A stretch of DNA of 64,000 bases from Desulfonatronovibrio magnus (GCF_000934755.1 NZ_JYNP01000015.1:62001-126000), one strand, 5' to 3'. Positions 1 through 8,812 are shown, numbered from the stretch's first letter. Notes: generated by a model not told the origin, from the sequence alone. Program-made: numbers and translations.

Positions 1-180
1 AATAACTTCATCATCCTTTTCACTGACTTCTACTGATGGAGTGAAACCCTTGGAAAAGTCTCCATAACCTCTAAACGGTCTGTCCCACATATCTTCAAAA
101 AAGTCTAACATTTCCTCTCTTGGGGTGTTGCGGGCTACAGACTTGCTCCTTGTTGAGGGTAACCATTTTTCAAGCATCAT
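1..180 (-). CDS. Hsp20/alpha-crystallin family small heat-shock protein, N-terminal part (cut by window edge)
   Basis: Reading from 180 leftward gives 60 codons without a stop, beginning MMLEKWLPSTRSK and continuing with a DFFEDMWDRPFRGYG stretch and then SVEVSEKDDEV, which is how bacterial Hsp20 proteins enter the alpha-crystallin domain. A GGAGGTG ribosome site lies just upstream of the two adjacent ATGs. It is the third gene of a tandem Hsp20 set on this strand, 115 bases after the second. The alpha-crystallin domain proper lies outside the window, so the family call rests on the N-terminal pattern and the neighbours. Role by family: ATP-independent holdase for unfolding proteins in the cytoplasm. 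Confidence 0.75.
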   Translation of the reverse strand, partial: MMLEKWLPSTRSKSVARNTPREEMLDFFEDMWDRPFRGYGDFSKGFTPSVEVSEKDDEVI

Positions 181-295
181 ACCATCACCTCCAGTAAATA
201 CATCCTGCTTAATCGGCGCCGGAAAATTTTTCACCAGATTAATGGATCAACATTCCAGCGCCGGCATTAAGTGTCAATTTTTATTCGTGAGCCAT

Positions 296-667
296 TTAAT
301 CTTGTGCTACTTCAATTTCAATCTTCCTGGGTTTGGCTTTGGCCGCCTTGGGCAAGAACATTTCCAGTACACCATTTTTCAAAGTAGCTTTAATGTTTTC
401 TCTATCCACTACGTCTGAGATGGTGAAACTCCTGGAATACTCACAATCACCAAACTCAAGATGAACATTGCTCACCTTTTCCATTCTCGGATACACTGCT
501 CTGGCGCTGATTGCCAGATCATTCTCCTTCAGGTCAATAACAAGATCTTCCTTTTGAACTCCAGGCATATCCATATATATGTGAAAACCGTCTTCTTTTT
601 CAATAATGTCCGTATTAGGAGAAAATCGGGGTAAGCTGCCGGAATTCTTTTTTACTTCTCCGCTCAT
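296..667 (-). CDS. Hsp20/alpha-crystallin family small heat-shock protein
   Basis: A 123-residue protein made almost entirely of the alpha-crystallin domain: the start (NTDIIEKEDGFHIYMDMPGV) and the closing A-x-L-K-N-G-V-L-E motif with a basic LPKA tail are the family hallmarks. It is short for the family because the N-terminal arm is only about 17 residues. A GGAGGTGG site precedes the ATG, and it begins 12 bases after the stop of the upstream Hsp20 gene, so the two are surely co-transcribed. By family it binds unfolding proteins and keeps them soluble. Its divergence from the neighbouring copy suggests hetero-oligomers or different substrates, which is inference. Confidence 0.93.
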   Translation of the reverse strand: MSGEVKKNSGSLPRFSPNTDIIEKEDGFHIYMDMPGVQKEDLVIDLKENDLAISARAVYPRMEKVSNVHLEFGDCEYSRSFTISDVVDRENIKATLKNGVLEMFLPKAAKAKPRKIEIEVAQD

Positions 668-679
668 ATCACCACCTCC

Positions 680-1093
680 TTATTCAGCTTTTATACTGAT
701 TTTCCTGGGAATAGCCTCATCAGCCTTGGGCATGGTTATTTCAAGCACACCATCCTTCATTCTGGCCTTAACGCCATCTGCCTGTATAGGGACGTTGAGA
801 TTTACGATCCTCTGAAACAGACCGGCAGGCCTTTCCTGTCTGTAATAATTGCCGGTCCCGTGCTTTCTATTGCCCTTAATAACTAAGCTTCCATCACTCA
901 GAGTAATATCAACGTCCTCAATGTCCACACCTGGTACTTCAGAAAATACATAAATGTTGGACTTATCCTCACTGATATTTACTGGAGGATAGGCGTTTCT
1001 TCTCTGGCTGATCATTGAAGGCCTCCAGGCCTCATCAAAAAACCTGTCCAATTGCCTTGGCAAATTATAAAAACTGCTGAAATCAATTACCAT
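680..1093 (-). CDS. Hsp20/alpha-crystallin family small heat-shock protein
   Basis: A 137-residue small heat-shock protein. The N-terminal arm (FYNLPRQLDRFFDEAW) is typical of bacterial Hsp20, followed by the alpha-crystallin domain from about residue 35, with VPGVDIEDVDITL and the closing ARMKDGVLEITMPK motif. An ATG at 1111 in frame is possible, but GGAGGTG lies six bases before the ATG at 1093, so I chose the latter. It is the first gene of a three-gene Hsp20 cluster. A sigma-70-like promoter sits about 40 bases upstream; no inverted repeat of the CIRCE type was seen there. Confidence 0.94.
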   Translation of the reverse strand: MVIDFSSFYNLPRQLDRFFDEAWRPSMISQRRNAYPPVNISEDKSNIYVFSEVPGVDIEDVDITLSDGSLVIKGNRKHGTGNYYRQERPAGLFQRIVNLNVPIQADGVKARMKDGVLEITMPKADEAIPRKISIKAE

Positions 1094-1128
1094 GGCTGTC
1101 ACCTCCGTCATTTTTTAGATTTTCTTCT

Positions 1129-1156
1129 TTAATAATATCATTTTATTCTCTGTCAA
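1129..1156 (-). promoter_or_regulatory. candidate sigma-70-type promoter for the Hsp20 cluster
   Basis: Read on the minus strand, a perfect TTGACA (1156-1151) is followed after 16 bases by TATTAA (1134-1129), then an AT-rich leader and the ribosome site of the first Hsp20 gene. No sigma-32 consensus was evident. Confidence 0.45.
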
Positions 1157-1253
1157 GTATCTGAAATTACACGATTGTATTCTTTAATGCGGGCTGTGCA
1201 CACAACCCAATTTATACAAGGATCTTTAAGTTGGGGCGTAAGCGAACTTTTCA

Positions 1254-1281
1254 GGCTGAAGGCTGAAGGCTGAAGGCTGAA
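1254..1281. repeat. tandem heptanucleotide repeat (GGCTGAA x4)
   Basis: Four perfect consecutive copies of GGCTGAA in the spacer between the Hsp20 cluster and the cytochrome gene. The same heptamer (complementary strand CCTTCAG) reappears as an array at 50495-50536 and in shorter form near 56743-56765. Confidence 0.9.
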
Positions 1282-1341
1282 GGATAAGGTTCCTGGGCAT
1301 TTTTGTTCTTTCAAGGTTTAAAAAACTTTCTTGCTTTTTTA

Positions 1342-1444
1342 TATCTGTTTAGCGCTTTGCATGTGGTATGGCTTCCTGCCCGGAGGCATACAGCCCGGAG
1401 GGGACTGACTCTTCCAGGACCCACTTGTCCAAAAAAATGAGATA
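1342..1444 (+). repeat. half copy of a dispersed palindromic repeat (family A)
   Basis: This stretch starts TATCTGTTTAGCGCTTTGCA and matches, nearly base for base, the left half of the elements at 11370-11549 and 25307-25490. The right half with the complementary arm is missing, so it is a broken copy. Open reading frames across it are not credible genes. Confidence 0.8.
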
Positions 1445-1449
1445 TTTTA

Positions 1450-1640
1450 GCCGCCCGTTCGAAGGCTCACTCAAAACGCCCAGTTAAACCCTGCTGCACA
1501 GGAACGCTTTCAGCGTTGTTTAACCCCAGTAAACTGGAAGAAAGTTTACGGGGCAGGCCGGGCAGGCAAAGGGCGCAAAGGATGAAAGAAGTTTTTTCAT
1601 TTGCCTGGGAACTGAACATGAAAAGGCAGCACCGGAAGCG
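1450..1640. repeat. degenerate copy of dispersed repeat family B, inverted
   Basis: It contains GGGCGCAAAGGATGAAAGAA, GTTTTTTCATTTGCC and GCCCGTTCGAAGGCTCACTC, which match the complement of conserved blocks in the elements at 4480-4740 and 35440-35660, but with other material inserted between them. The remainder of the 1112-1842 gap shows no convincing gene. Confidence 0.6.
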
Positions 1641-1842
1641 CCAGTAAACGCTACACGCAATGGCTGTAATGTTACTTTGCTAATAACGTCTAAAAATATA
1701 AAAAATGAGCCTGTATTTACAAATTCTATATGTAAGGTTGACAATCTTTCCAGACTATGTGAATGCGATCACAAGGAACAATTAAACCTTAGCTCTGCGT
1801 AAAGAGGGGGAGCTGCAAAACATTATTTTTGGAGGGGGAATA

Positions 1843-2307
1843 ATGTTAAGAAATGTTAGTATCTTATCTTTTTTTGCTGTTTTATTGTATGCAGGTGCAT
1901 GGGCATATCAGGCTCAGGCTTCCGGGCAGTATGTTGGGTCCGAAACCTGTGGCAGTTGTCACTACTATGAATATGACAACTTTATTGCTTACTCCCACAA
2001 GGCCAATTCATGGGATAGCATATCTGTAATGGCTCCCAAACTGACTGAAGAGGAGTTAAGGGAGTGTTACGGTTGTCATACCACAGGGTACAACCAGGGC
2101 GGTTTTATCTCTTATGAAGCTACGCCTGAACTTTCTGATGTAGGCTGTGAAACCTGTCACGGACCAGGCAGAGAGCATGTGGATACCGGTGGCTACCCGG
2201 GTGCCATTGAAAGACTGCCCATTATTGAAGACTGCCTGACCTGTCATACCGAAGAGCGTAATGAAGCATTCGGGTTCAGGCCCCTTATATACAGTGGCGC
2301 TCACTAA
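1843..2307 (+). CDS. periplasmic tetraheme c-type cytochrome (cytochrome c554-like)
   Basis: A 154-residue secreted cytochrome. An N-terminal signal peptide ends near AQA (residue 26). Four CxxCH heme sites follow: CGSCH, CYGCH, CETCH and CLTCH. The opening YVGSETCGSCH and the spacing are those of the cytochrome c554-type family. The last residue is a histidine, possibly a distal heme ligand. Its stop is only 14 bases from the start of a chemoreceptor that itself carries a periplasmic heme site, so the two are very likely one operon. The cytochrome may deliver electrons to, or share a ligand with, that receptor (inference). A GGAGGG ribosome site precedes the ATG. Confidence 0.9.
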   Translation: MLRNVSILSFFAVLLYAGAWAYQAQASGQYVGSETCGSCHYYEYDNFIAYSHKANSWDSISVMAPKLTEEELRECYGCHTTGYNQGGFISYEATPELSDVGCETCHGPGREHVDTGGYPGAIERLPIIEDCLTCHTEERNEAFGFRPLIYSGAH

Positions 2308-2321
2308 CCGGAGGCTATCTG

Positions 2322-4343
2322 ATGTTACAAAAAATTTACAGCAGTATCGGCTATAAAATCGGCATAAGCATCTCCCTGATTTCACTTGGCATATTTACCA
2401 TGATCATTCTGGTCATGCTTTTCTGGCAGAAAAACCTGACAGAAGACCAGCTTTCAGAGGATGTATCACGTTTTACAGAGTTGCTCAAAGCTACCATCGA
2501 GCGCCCCATGGTTGTTGGTGACGATGCAGGTACACGGGAGGAATTTGCTTCCCTTGCCAGAAGATATGAGACAACTACAGCCTACCTTACAGACTTTCGC
2601 GGTAATATTACCTACAGTACTGAAGACAGTTCCATACGCAGGGATTTTAATGAAATCATGGAACATGATGAAATACGCCTGATGGTCCGCCAGGCCTTGG
2701 CGAGAGATATGAATAACAGTGGTTTTTTCAGTCTCCATGGCAAAAATGTTTTTGCTACTGTCAGTTCCGTGCCCAATGAACCAGCATGCTATCATTGTCA
2801 CGGCTGGTCACAGCCTATTCTGGGCACCATGGTGGTAGTCCAGGATGTAAGTGGCACAATTGCCAGAATGCAGGAAAACGCTGCTTATACTGCTCTGATG
2901 ATCCTGGCTGGAATTATTGTGCTTATCATCAGCGTATACGCCTTTATGCGCAGACAGATATTCAACCCCATAATTAACATTGATCAGGCTACACAAAAGA
3001 TTGCCCAGGGAGATTTTTCAGCAACTTTCAGTTCTGACAAAACAGACGAACTCGGAAGCCTGTCCCAGCATCTTGGGGTGATGGTGGGCAACCTTAAAAA
3101 AGAACTTGGATTTTCCAAAGGCATCCTGGGCAGTATGACCACACCTTGTTTTGTATGCGATACCAATGGCAACATCTCCTTTACCAACAAGTCAGTTCTG
3201 GACCTTCTTGGACACGAGGATGGTGCAAAATTTATGGGCAAACCCCCATCACTAATGGTCTATGGCGATGATCGTGAAACCATTACCACTAAGGTCTTAA
3301 AAACCAGAGAGCCTTCCCTTGACCGGGAGATTGAGATCACTAACAACCGCGGGGAGAAAAAAGTTATCAAGGTTGATGCTGCTCCTCTTTATGATCTCGA
3401 TCAGCAGCTCATCGGTGCCTTTGTTCTCTACACCGATTTGACCGACTTGAAAAACCAGCAAGTCCAGATCGAATCCAAAAACAGCATGATTGAAGCATCT
3501 GCGGTCAAGGCTGACCGTGTGGCTGAGCAAGTTTCAACAGCTTCTGCTGAATTGTCCGCCCAGGTTGAGCAGGCCAGTCGAGGGTCTGAGCAGCAAAGAG
3601 ATATGGCAGCCAGCACTGCCACTTCCATGGAGCAAATGAATGCTACTGTCATGGAGGTAGCTAAAAATGCTTCCAGAGCTGCAGAGGCATCTGAGCAGGT
3701 CAAGAAAACCGCAGAATCTGGAGCCAGCACAGTCCAGAGCGCGGTCAAAGCTATAGCTGATGTGCAGCGTAACGCTTTAAGTCTTAAAAAGCAGATCAGT
3801 GCTTTGGGCGAGCAGGCTGAAGGTATTGGCAAAATTATGACTGTTATTGAAGATATAGCTGACCAGACCAACCTGCTGGCCTTGAATGCAGCTATTGAAG
3901 CAGCCAGGGCAGGTGATGCCGGACGTGGATTTGCAGTTGTTGCCGACGAGGTTCGCAAGCTGGCAGAGAAAACCATGAACGCTACCAATGAAGTAGGAAG
4001 GTACATCTTTGCCATTCAAGAAGAAGTTGGAAAGAACGTGGGCAGCGTGGATGAGACAGTTGAGTCAGTAAAAGGGGCTACAAGGCAGGCTAATGAATCA
4101 GGAAAACAGCTGCGTCAAATAGTTAATCTTGTTGAAACATCTTATGACCAGATCCGATCCATAGCCTCAGCTTCTGAGGAGCAGTCAGTAGCCAGCGAAG
4201 AGATCCACAAGAGTGTTGACGACATAAACCGTATATCTTCTGAAACCAGTGAAGCCATGAATCACTCAGCCAAGGCCATTTCAGAACTCGCTTCTCTTGC
4301 TGCCGAGCTAAAACAGATAATTGAAGACATGCGGAAAAAATAA
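2322..4343 (+). CDS. methyl-accepting chemotaxis protein with periplasmic heme-c sensor domain (DcrA-like)
   Basis: A 673-residue receptor. Transmembrane helix at residues 12-34; periplasmic domain to about 186 containing one heme-attachment motif, CYHCH at 156-160; second membrane helix near 188-207; HAMP at about 208-260; a PAS-like domain at about 265-390; then the cytoplasmic signalling domain with the conserved hairpin tip DIADQTNLLALNAAIEAARA. This matches the design of Desulfovibrio vulgaris DcrA, a c-heme receptor linked to redox/oxygen sensing. The role here, steering motility by redox state or a heme ligand, is inferred. It follows a tetraheme cytochrome gene directly. The CheA/CheW partners are not in the window. 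Confidence 0.93.
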   Translation: MLQKIYSSIGYKIGISISLISLGIFTMIILVMLFWQKNLTEDQLSEDVSRFTELLKATIERPMVVGDDAGTREEFASLARRYETTTAYLTDFRGNITYSTEDSSIRRDFNEIMEHDEIRLMVRQALARDMNNSGFFSLHGKNVFATVSSVPNEPACYHCHGWSQPILGTMVVVQDVSGTIARMQENAAYTALMILAGIIVLIISVYAFMRRQIFNPIINIDQATQKIAQGDFSATFSSDKTDELGSLSQHLGVMVGNLKKELGFSKGILGSMTTPCFVCDTNGNISFTNKSVLDLLGHEDGAKFMGKPPSLMVYGDDRETITTKVLKTREPSLDREIEITNNRGEKKVIKVDAAPLYDLDQQLIGAFVLYTDLTDLKNQQVQIESKNSMIEASAVKADRVAEQVSTASAELSAQVEQASRGSEQQRDMAASTATSMEQMNATVMEVAKNASRAAEASEQVKKTAESGASTVQSAVKAIADVQRNALSLKKQISALGEQAEGIGKIMTVIEDIADQTNLLALNAAIEAARAGDAGRGFAVVADEVRKLAEKTMNATNEVGRYIFAIQEEVGKNVGSVDETVESVKGATRQANESGKQLRQIVNLVETSYDQIRSIASASEEQSVASEEIHKSVDDINRISSETSEAMNHSAKAISELASLAAELKQIIEDMRKK

Positions 4344-4372
4344 CGTTACAGCAATAACCGTACACATGAGTA

Positions 4373-4403
4373 AGCCCGTCCAGGAAGTTCATCCAGACGG
4401 GCT
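4373..4403 (+). terminator. candidate hairpin terminator after the chemoreceptor gene
   Basis: AGCCCGTC (4373-4380) pairs with GACGGGCT (4396-4403) around a 15-base loop, 30 bases after the stop codon. No strong T-run follows, so intrinsic termination is uncertain. Confidence 0.4.
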
Positions 4404-4479
4404 GTGTAAAAGTACCTGAGCTGAAGTTAAGTAACTTACTCCTGAAACCCTTTCATAAAACAAGTACATTTGAACCGCA

Positions 4480-4740
4480 GGCGCCCCGGTTGAATGCCCT
4501 TCGGGCTTGCTCTTCGAGCAAATCAACTGGGCAGGCAAAGGACTCAAAGTTCAAGACAATAAGAAAGATATATTTTTGAAAACCGGGCTTCAGTTTTCAA
4601 AAAAGGCTGCCTTTTCATTTGCCGTTCCCCGGCAAATGAAAAAACTTCTTTCTTCCTTTGCGCCCTTTGCGTCTTGAGTGAGTCTTCGAACGGGCGGTTA
4701 AAATATTTTTTTTGGGTTGCAGGTACAACCCGCGTTAGAC
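4480..4740. repeat. dispersed repeat family B, long copy
   Basis: A non-coding element that shares about 200 bases with 35440-35660: a block with ATATATTTTTGAAAACCGGG, an internal palindrome (CATTTGCCG...CGGCAAATG), the block CCTTTGCGCCCTTTGCGTCT, TTCGAACGGGCGGTTAAA, and a tail with TTTTTTGGGTTG. From 4741 to 4966 I see only AT-rich sequence and the leader of the ech operon. Confidence 0.8.
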
Positions 4741-4966
4741 TTTACTCGAGCACTTTACATGTCATGGCAATTTAGTTAATTAATTGACTCACGGTATTAC
4801 AACCCTGCTTGTCTGATCACTGGTCCGAAAAGAATTAGGAAAATAAATTCAGCACCATTAGCGACTTTTCATACAAAAAAATATTCTTTGCTATAGCAAA
4901 AAACACGAATTGTTTACAGTTTAAAACTAACTATTACTGAACCTGCATTGTCCAGGTTAAATCAAT

Positions 4967-6877
4967 ATGAACATCGATTCCCTGACAGCTCTTCTTATTT
5001 TGTTGCCCATGTTTATGGCCCTGACCGGCTTTATAAACAACACTCTCCTGCAACGTTCTCTAACAGGCGGGTTTTGCCTTGTTATTGCTGTTGCCTCACT
5101 GGCACTTCTTGCCAATGGTCCATTTTCATTAGAACCAGCAACGACCCATGCTGACTGGCACACTCTTTTATCCTGGGCAGACTTCATCCTGTTGGGAATC
5201 ATTCTAACCATTGCCCTGCTTTTCAGGCATAAACTGTCGATCATACTTGTCATTCTGCAGCTTATTCCTTTAACCCTGATAAAAGCTTCAAAACAGAAAA
5301 ACCAGTTTTTTGAAGCTTCCATAGCTGCAGACCAGCTCAGTCTAATTCTTGTTCTCATTGTCTGTTTTGTTGGCTCTCTCATCATATTATACGCCCTTGA
5401 GTATATGCGTGTTCACTCCGACAAACATGATCAACCCCCCTTGCAGACCGGGATCTTTCTTTTTTTTCTGATTTTCTTCTTAGGAGCTATGAATGGGCTG
5501 GTTTTAAGCAATAATTTGCTGTGGATGTTCTTTTTCTGGGAACTGACAACTCTTTGCTCTTTTGTGCTGATCGCTCATAACAGAACAGACGAAGCCATTA
5601 CCAGCGCTTTGCGGGCTTTGTGGATAAACCTTTTGGGTGGAGTCTGTTTTATCTGGGCCATTTACTTACTGCACCTGCAGGCGATGCCTCTTGAAATCAA
5701 CAGCCTGATCGCCCTTGCTTCTCATGAAGTCCTTTATTTGCCTGTTGCTTTATTGTGTATCGCAGCATTGACCAAGTCTGCGCAACTGCCATTTCAATCC
5801 TGGCTGACAGGAGCAATGGTTGCCCCTGCACCGGTTTCTGCCCTGCTGCACTCATCAACAATGGTCAATGCAGGAGTATTTCTGATTCTTAAACTTGCTC
5901 CTGTTTACCATGGTTCTTCCCTTGCAATTTACCTGACCATCCTTGGAGCACTAACCTTTTTGTGCACATCAATCCTGGCTGTTACTCAGTCCAACGCCAA
6001 AAAAATCCTTGCATACTCCACCATAGGCACCCTTGGACTGATCATTGCCTGTGCGGGCATAGGAACCCCTCAAGCATACAGTGCTGCAATCCTGCTTATT
6101 ATCTTTCATGCTGTGGCCAAAGGCTTGCTTTTTATGGGTGTTGGCAGGATTGAACAAATAACAGGCAGTAAAAGTATCGAACACATGTGGGGGCTTATGG
6201 CTCAACACCCAAGAATTTCCATACTGCTGGTGCTCGGCATGATATCCATGTTTTTGCCTCCTTTTGGGGCTCTTGTCAGCAAATGGATGGCTGTGCACGC
6301 GGCAGCACAATTACCGGTCATTGTTGTCATGCTGGCACTTGGCAGTGCCTTTACTGTTATTTACTGGACCAGGTGGGCAGGCCTGCTTATTAACACTGCA
6401 AAACCAGCTCAAACCATGAGCAGTGAATCCAGATTTATAGAGTGGCCCCTGACTGCATTGGGTATACTGGGAATAATACTGAGCATAGGAGTGTTGATCG
6501 TATACAAATATATGGCCATACCTCTTACAGAAACTGTATTTGCTCATCAGGGACCTTTCTACCAGACTGACCTGCTTTTCAGTCATGCCGGGGCTTTTAT
6601 TGCGTACCCTGTTTTTCTCATTATCAGCTTCCTGCTTCTTCGCTACTTTTCTAAGGCTGACAAAGATAGCCGCAAGCCAGACGCAACTCCATACTACTCC
6701 GGGCTGAATCAGACCCGGAATGGAATTCCAGGCTTTTATGATCCCTTAGGCACATTTGTTCCTTTTGTTTCAGGCAACTATTATCTTCAGACAATTTTAC
6801 CCGAGCAGCGAGTCAGCCTTGCTGTTAATATTGCTGCATCAGGATTTATAATTTTACTTCTGGCGGCTTCATTATGA
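4967..6877 (+). CDS. echA: Ech hydrogenase subunit EchA (NuoL/antiporter-like membrane subunit)
   Basis: A 636-residue polytopic membrane protein of the NuoL/MrpA family, with many hydrophobic helices and typical motifs including LTKSAQLPFQSWLTGAMVAP and LLHSSTMVNAGVFL, which carry the lysine and histidine residues of the ion-translocation path. The length is right for EchA. It opens a run of six genes in the order membrane antiporter subunit, NuoH-like, NuoB-like, NuoC-like, NuoD-like, ferredoxin, which is the Ech gene order. By family it couples ferredoxin/hydrogen electron transfer to proton or sodium translocation across the inner membrane. Its end overlaps echB by four bases. Confidence 0.92.
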   Translation: MNIDSLTALLILLPMFMALTGFINNTLLQRSLTGGFCLVIAVASLALLANGPFSLEPATTHADWHTLLSWADFILLGIILTIALLFRHKLSIILVILQLIPLTLIKASKQKNQFFEASIAADQLSLILVLIVCFVGSLIILYALEYMRVHSDKHDQPPLQTGIFLFFLIFFLGAMNGLVLSNNLLWMFFFWELTTLCSFVLIAHNRTDEAITSALRALWINLLGGVCFIWAIYLLHLQAMPLEINSLIALASHEVLYLPVALLCIAALTKSAQLPFQSWLTGAMVAPAPVSALLHSSTMVNAGVFLILKLAPVYHGSSLAIYLTILGALTFLCTSILAVTQSNAKKILAYSTIGTLGLIIACAGIGTPQAYSAAILLIIFHAVAKGLLFMGVGRIEQITGSKSIEHMWGLMAQHPRISILLVLGMISMFLPPFGALVSKWMAVHAAAQLPVIVVMLALGSAFTVIYWTRWAGLLINTAKPAQTMSSESRFIEWPLTALGILGIILSIGVLIVYKYMAIPLTETVFAHQGPFYQTDLLFSHAGAFIAYPVFLIISFLLLRYFSKADKDSRKPDATPYYSGLNQTRNGIPGFYDPLGTFVPFVSGNYYLQTILPEQRVSLAVNIAASGFIILLLAASL

Positions 6878-7731
6878 TTACTCTGTCCAATCTGCTCCTG
6901 GCCCTGACAGCTGTAATTCTGGCACCTTTTGCAGGGGCTCTGATCAGCGGAATCGACCGCAAATTTACAGCCTGGTTTCAGGGACGGGTGGGCCCTCCAA
7001 TATACCAGCCTTTTCTCGATATTATTAAGCTCCTTGGCAAAGAATGCATGGCTGTCAATTCCAGACAAAGGATATGTGTCATGGTGTATCTAATTTCAGC
7101 CATGACTACTGTATTTCTTTTCTTTCTCGGCTCAGATCTTTTGCTGATTTTTTTCATTCTAACCATTGGAGCAGTTGCTTTTGTCCTGGGAGCAATGTCT
7201 GCACCTTCACCGTTTTCCCAGATAGGCGCCCAAAGAGAACTTATACAGGTTCTAACCTACGAACCTCTGATCCTGTTGAGCTTCGCAGGATTCTTCCTGG
7301 TCACCGGAAGCTTCAGTGTATCTTACATTCAAACCTGGGATCAGCCTTTGCTCTTTAATCTGCCCCTGATTTATATAGCACTGGGCTTTGCGTTGACTAT
7401 AAAGTTGCGAAAATCACCATTTGATATTTCAGCCTCACATCACGGACATCAGGAAATCGTCAAGGGCTCTTTAACCGATTATTCAGGCCCTCAACTCGCT
7501 TTTGTAGAAATCGCTCACTGGTATGAAATTGTCTTTATTCTGGCTGTATTCAGCCTCTTCTGGTCCACAAGTCTGGCAGGCATGGCTATTCTCCTGTTTC
7601 TGACATACTTTGCTGAAATTGTAATTGACAACATTACTGCCCGTTCCACATGGAGATGGATGGTAGCATATGTATGGCCTGCCGGACTGGGCATGATCAT
7701 CATCAACTATGTTTTTATTCTAAGTATTTAA
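6874..7731 (+). CDS. echB: Ech hydrogenase subunit EchB (NuoH-like membrane subunit)
   Basis: A 285-residue integral membrane protein of the NuoH/HyfC family. The motif PFAGALISGIDRKFTAWFQG, with the following GRVGPP and IKLLGKE, is the family signature; a conserved acidic loop (AQRELIQVLTYEP) and the FDISASHHGHQEIVKG segment follow. It anchors the hydrophilic hydrogenase module in the membrane at the place where complex I binds quinone, although Ech uses ferredoxin instead. Its ATG overlaps the stop of echA (ATGA), so translation is probably coupled. Between it and echC lies a 225-base spacer holding a heptamer repeat, which is unusual inside this operon. Confidence 0.92.
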   Translation: MITLSNLLLALTAVILAPFAGALISGIDRKFTAWFQGRVGPPIYQPFLDIIKLLGKECMAVNSRQRICVMVYLISAMTTVFLFFLGSDLLLIFFILTIGAVAFVLGAMSAPSPFSQIGAQRELIQVLTYEPLILLSFAGFFLVTGSFSVSYIQTWDQPLLFNLPLIYIALGFALTIKLRKSPFDISASHHGHQEIVKGSLTDYSGPQLAFVEIAHWYEIVFILAVFSLFWSTSLAGMAILLFLTYFAEIVIDNITARSTWRWMVAYVWPAGLGMIIINYVFILSI

Positions 7732-7862
7732 TGTGATTATATTGAAACTTCACACTTATTCGTAATGATGAGCTGCAAGTTTTTCACGCAATGATAAATT
7801 TTTGGGAAAGCTGAAAAAAGAAGGCTGAAGGAAGAAGGAAGAAGCAGGAGAATGAAGCTCAA

Positions 7863-7937
7863 GACTTTGGACTTTAGACTTTGGACTTTGGACCTTGGAC
7901 TTTAGACTTTGGACTTCAGACTCAGACCTCGGACCTC
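7863..7937. repeat. tandem heptanucleotide repeat (GACTTTG-type, about ten units) inside the ech operon
   Basis: The units GACTTTG, GACTTTA, GACTTTG, GACTTTG, GACCTTG, GACTTTA, GACTTTG and GACTTCA follow one another in strict seven-base phase from 7863, then decay into GACTCAG and ACCTCGG. It sits immediately before the ribosome site of echC. An open frame runs through it into echC, but those residues are repeat-derived and not part of the family. Confidence 0.9.
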
Positions 7938-7956
7938 AATCGGAGAAATTACTTTC

Positions 7957-8409
7957 ATGACCATGTTCAAAAAGTTTATAAATAAATTGACCCTTACTTC
8001 CAGGGTCGGTTCTCCATGGATGGTTCATCTTGACTGCGGCAGCTGCAATGGCTGCGATATAGAAACCTGGGCCTGCCTGACCCCTGTTTATGATATGGAG
8101 CGTTTTGGAATAATCAATGTCGGTAACCCCAAACACGCAGATATTTTTCTGGTTACAGGAACTGTAAACCATCGCAACAAGCACGTATTGGCCAATGTCT
8201 ACAATCAAATGCCTGCACCCAGGGTGGTTGTAAGCATAGGTTCATGCTCCAATAGTGGCGGCATCTTCCGCGAATGCTACAATGTTCTGGGGGGCGCTGA
8301 TAAAATAATTCCAGTGGATATTTATGTGCCAGGCTGTCCACCAAAACCAGAATCCATAATTGACGGTGCGCTTCAGGCAGTAAAAATGTTTAAAAATGCT
8401 AACTCTTAA
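7957..8409 (+). CDS. echC: Ech hydrogenase small subunit EchC (NuoB-like)
   Basis: A 150-residue iron-sulfur subunit. Cysteine motifs CGSCNGCDIE, GSCSNSGG and VPGCPPKPE supply the ligands of the proximal [4Fe-4S] cluster that passes electrons between the NiFe site in EchE and the ferredoxin subunit EchF. A longer frame starts at 7909, but its extra 16 residues are encoded by the heptamer repeat; GGAG at 7942-7945 and the ATG at 7957 give a protein whose N-terminus fits the family. A second ATG at 7963 is also possible. The length is normal for EchC. Confidence 0.93.
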   Translation: MTMFKKFINKLTLTSRVGSPWMVHLDCGSCNGCDIETWACLTPVYDMERFGIINVGNPKHADIFLVTGTVNHRNKHVLANVYNQMPAPRVVVSIGSCSNSGGIFRECYNVLGGADKIIPVDIYVPGCPPKPESIIDGALQAVKMFKNANS

Positions 8410-8428
8410 CTAACAAGAATATATACAC

Positions 8429-8812
8429 ATGACTTTAAAAAATTATGAAACCATATCATTGAGTGACCTACTGAGTCATGTTCAGGAATTCAAGAAAAAT
8501 GGATATCGTTTCATGGCCATAACTGCTCTTGACTACGGCCATGAACTGGAACTGATATACTCTTTTGATCACAACCTTGAAACCCGGGGAGTTCGCCTGC
8601 GAGAGCTTAGAGACGCGCCCCTTCAAAGCATCTCCAGTATTTATTTCGCAGCTTTTCTTGCTGAAAATGAAATCCAGGATTTCTACAATGTGCAGTTTAA
8701 GGATCTGATAATAGATTACCAGGGGCATATGTTTGTCCAGGAAGAAGTAAGAACTTTGCCTTATGGGCAAATCAAGGTTCAGGACAAACCTGGAACCGAA
8801 AAGGAGCAGTAA
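8429..8812 (+). CDS. echD: Ech hydrogenase subunit EchD (NuoC-like)
   Basis: A 127-residue soluble protein, weakly conserved as usual for NuoC-like subunits, recognised by the YRFMAITALDYGHELELIYS segment and by its place between EchC and EchE. It has no cofactor motif; in the family it helps hold the small and large subunits together. It begins 19 bases after echC, and its stop abuts the ATG of echE (TAAATGG), so the genes form one transcription unit. Identification relies partly on context. Confidence 0.85.
   Translation: MTLKNYETISLSDLLSHVQEFKKNGYRFMAITALDYGHELELIYSFDHNLETRGVRLRELRDAPLQSISSIYFAAFLAENEIQDFYNVQFKDLIIDYQGHMFVQEEVRTLPYGQIKVQDKPGTEKEQ

Noticed and set aside
1520-1744. Minus-strand frame of 74 codons
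   Set aside because: Falls over a degenerate family B repeat, has no ribosome site and unusual composition.
7909-7956. N-terminal extension of echC by 16 residues
   Set aside because: Encoded by the heptamer repeat and lacking in the NuoB-like family; the start at 7957 has a ribosome site.
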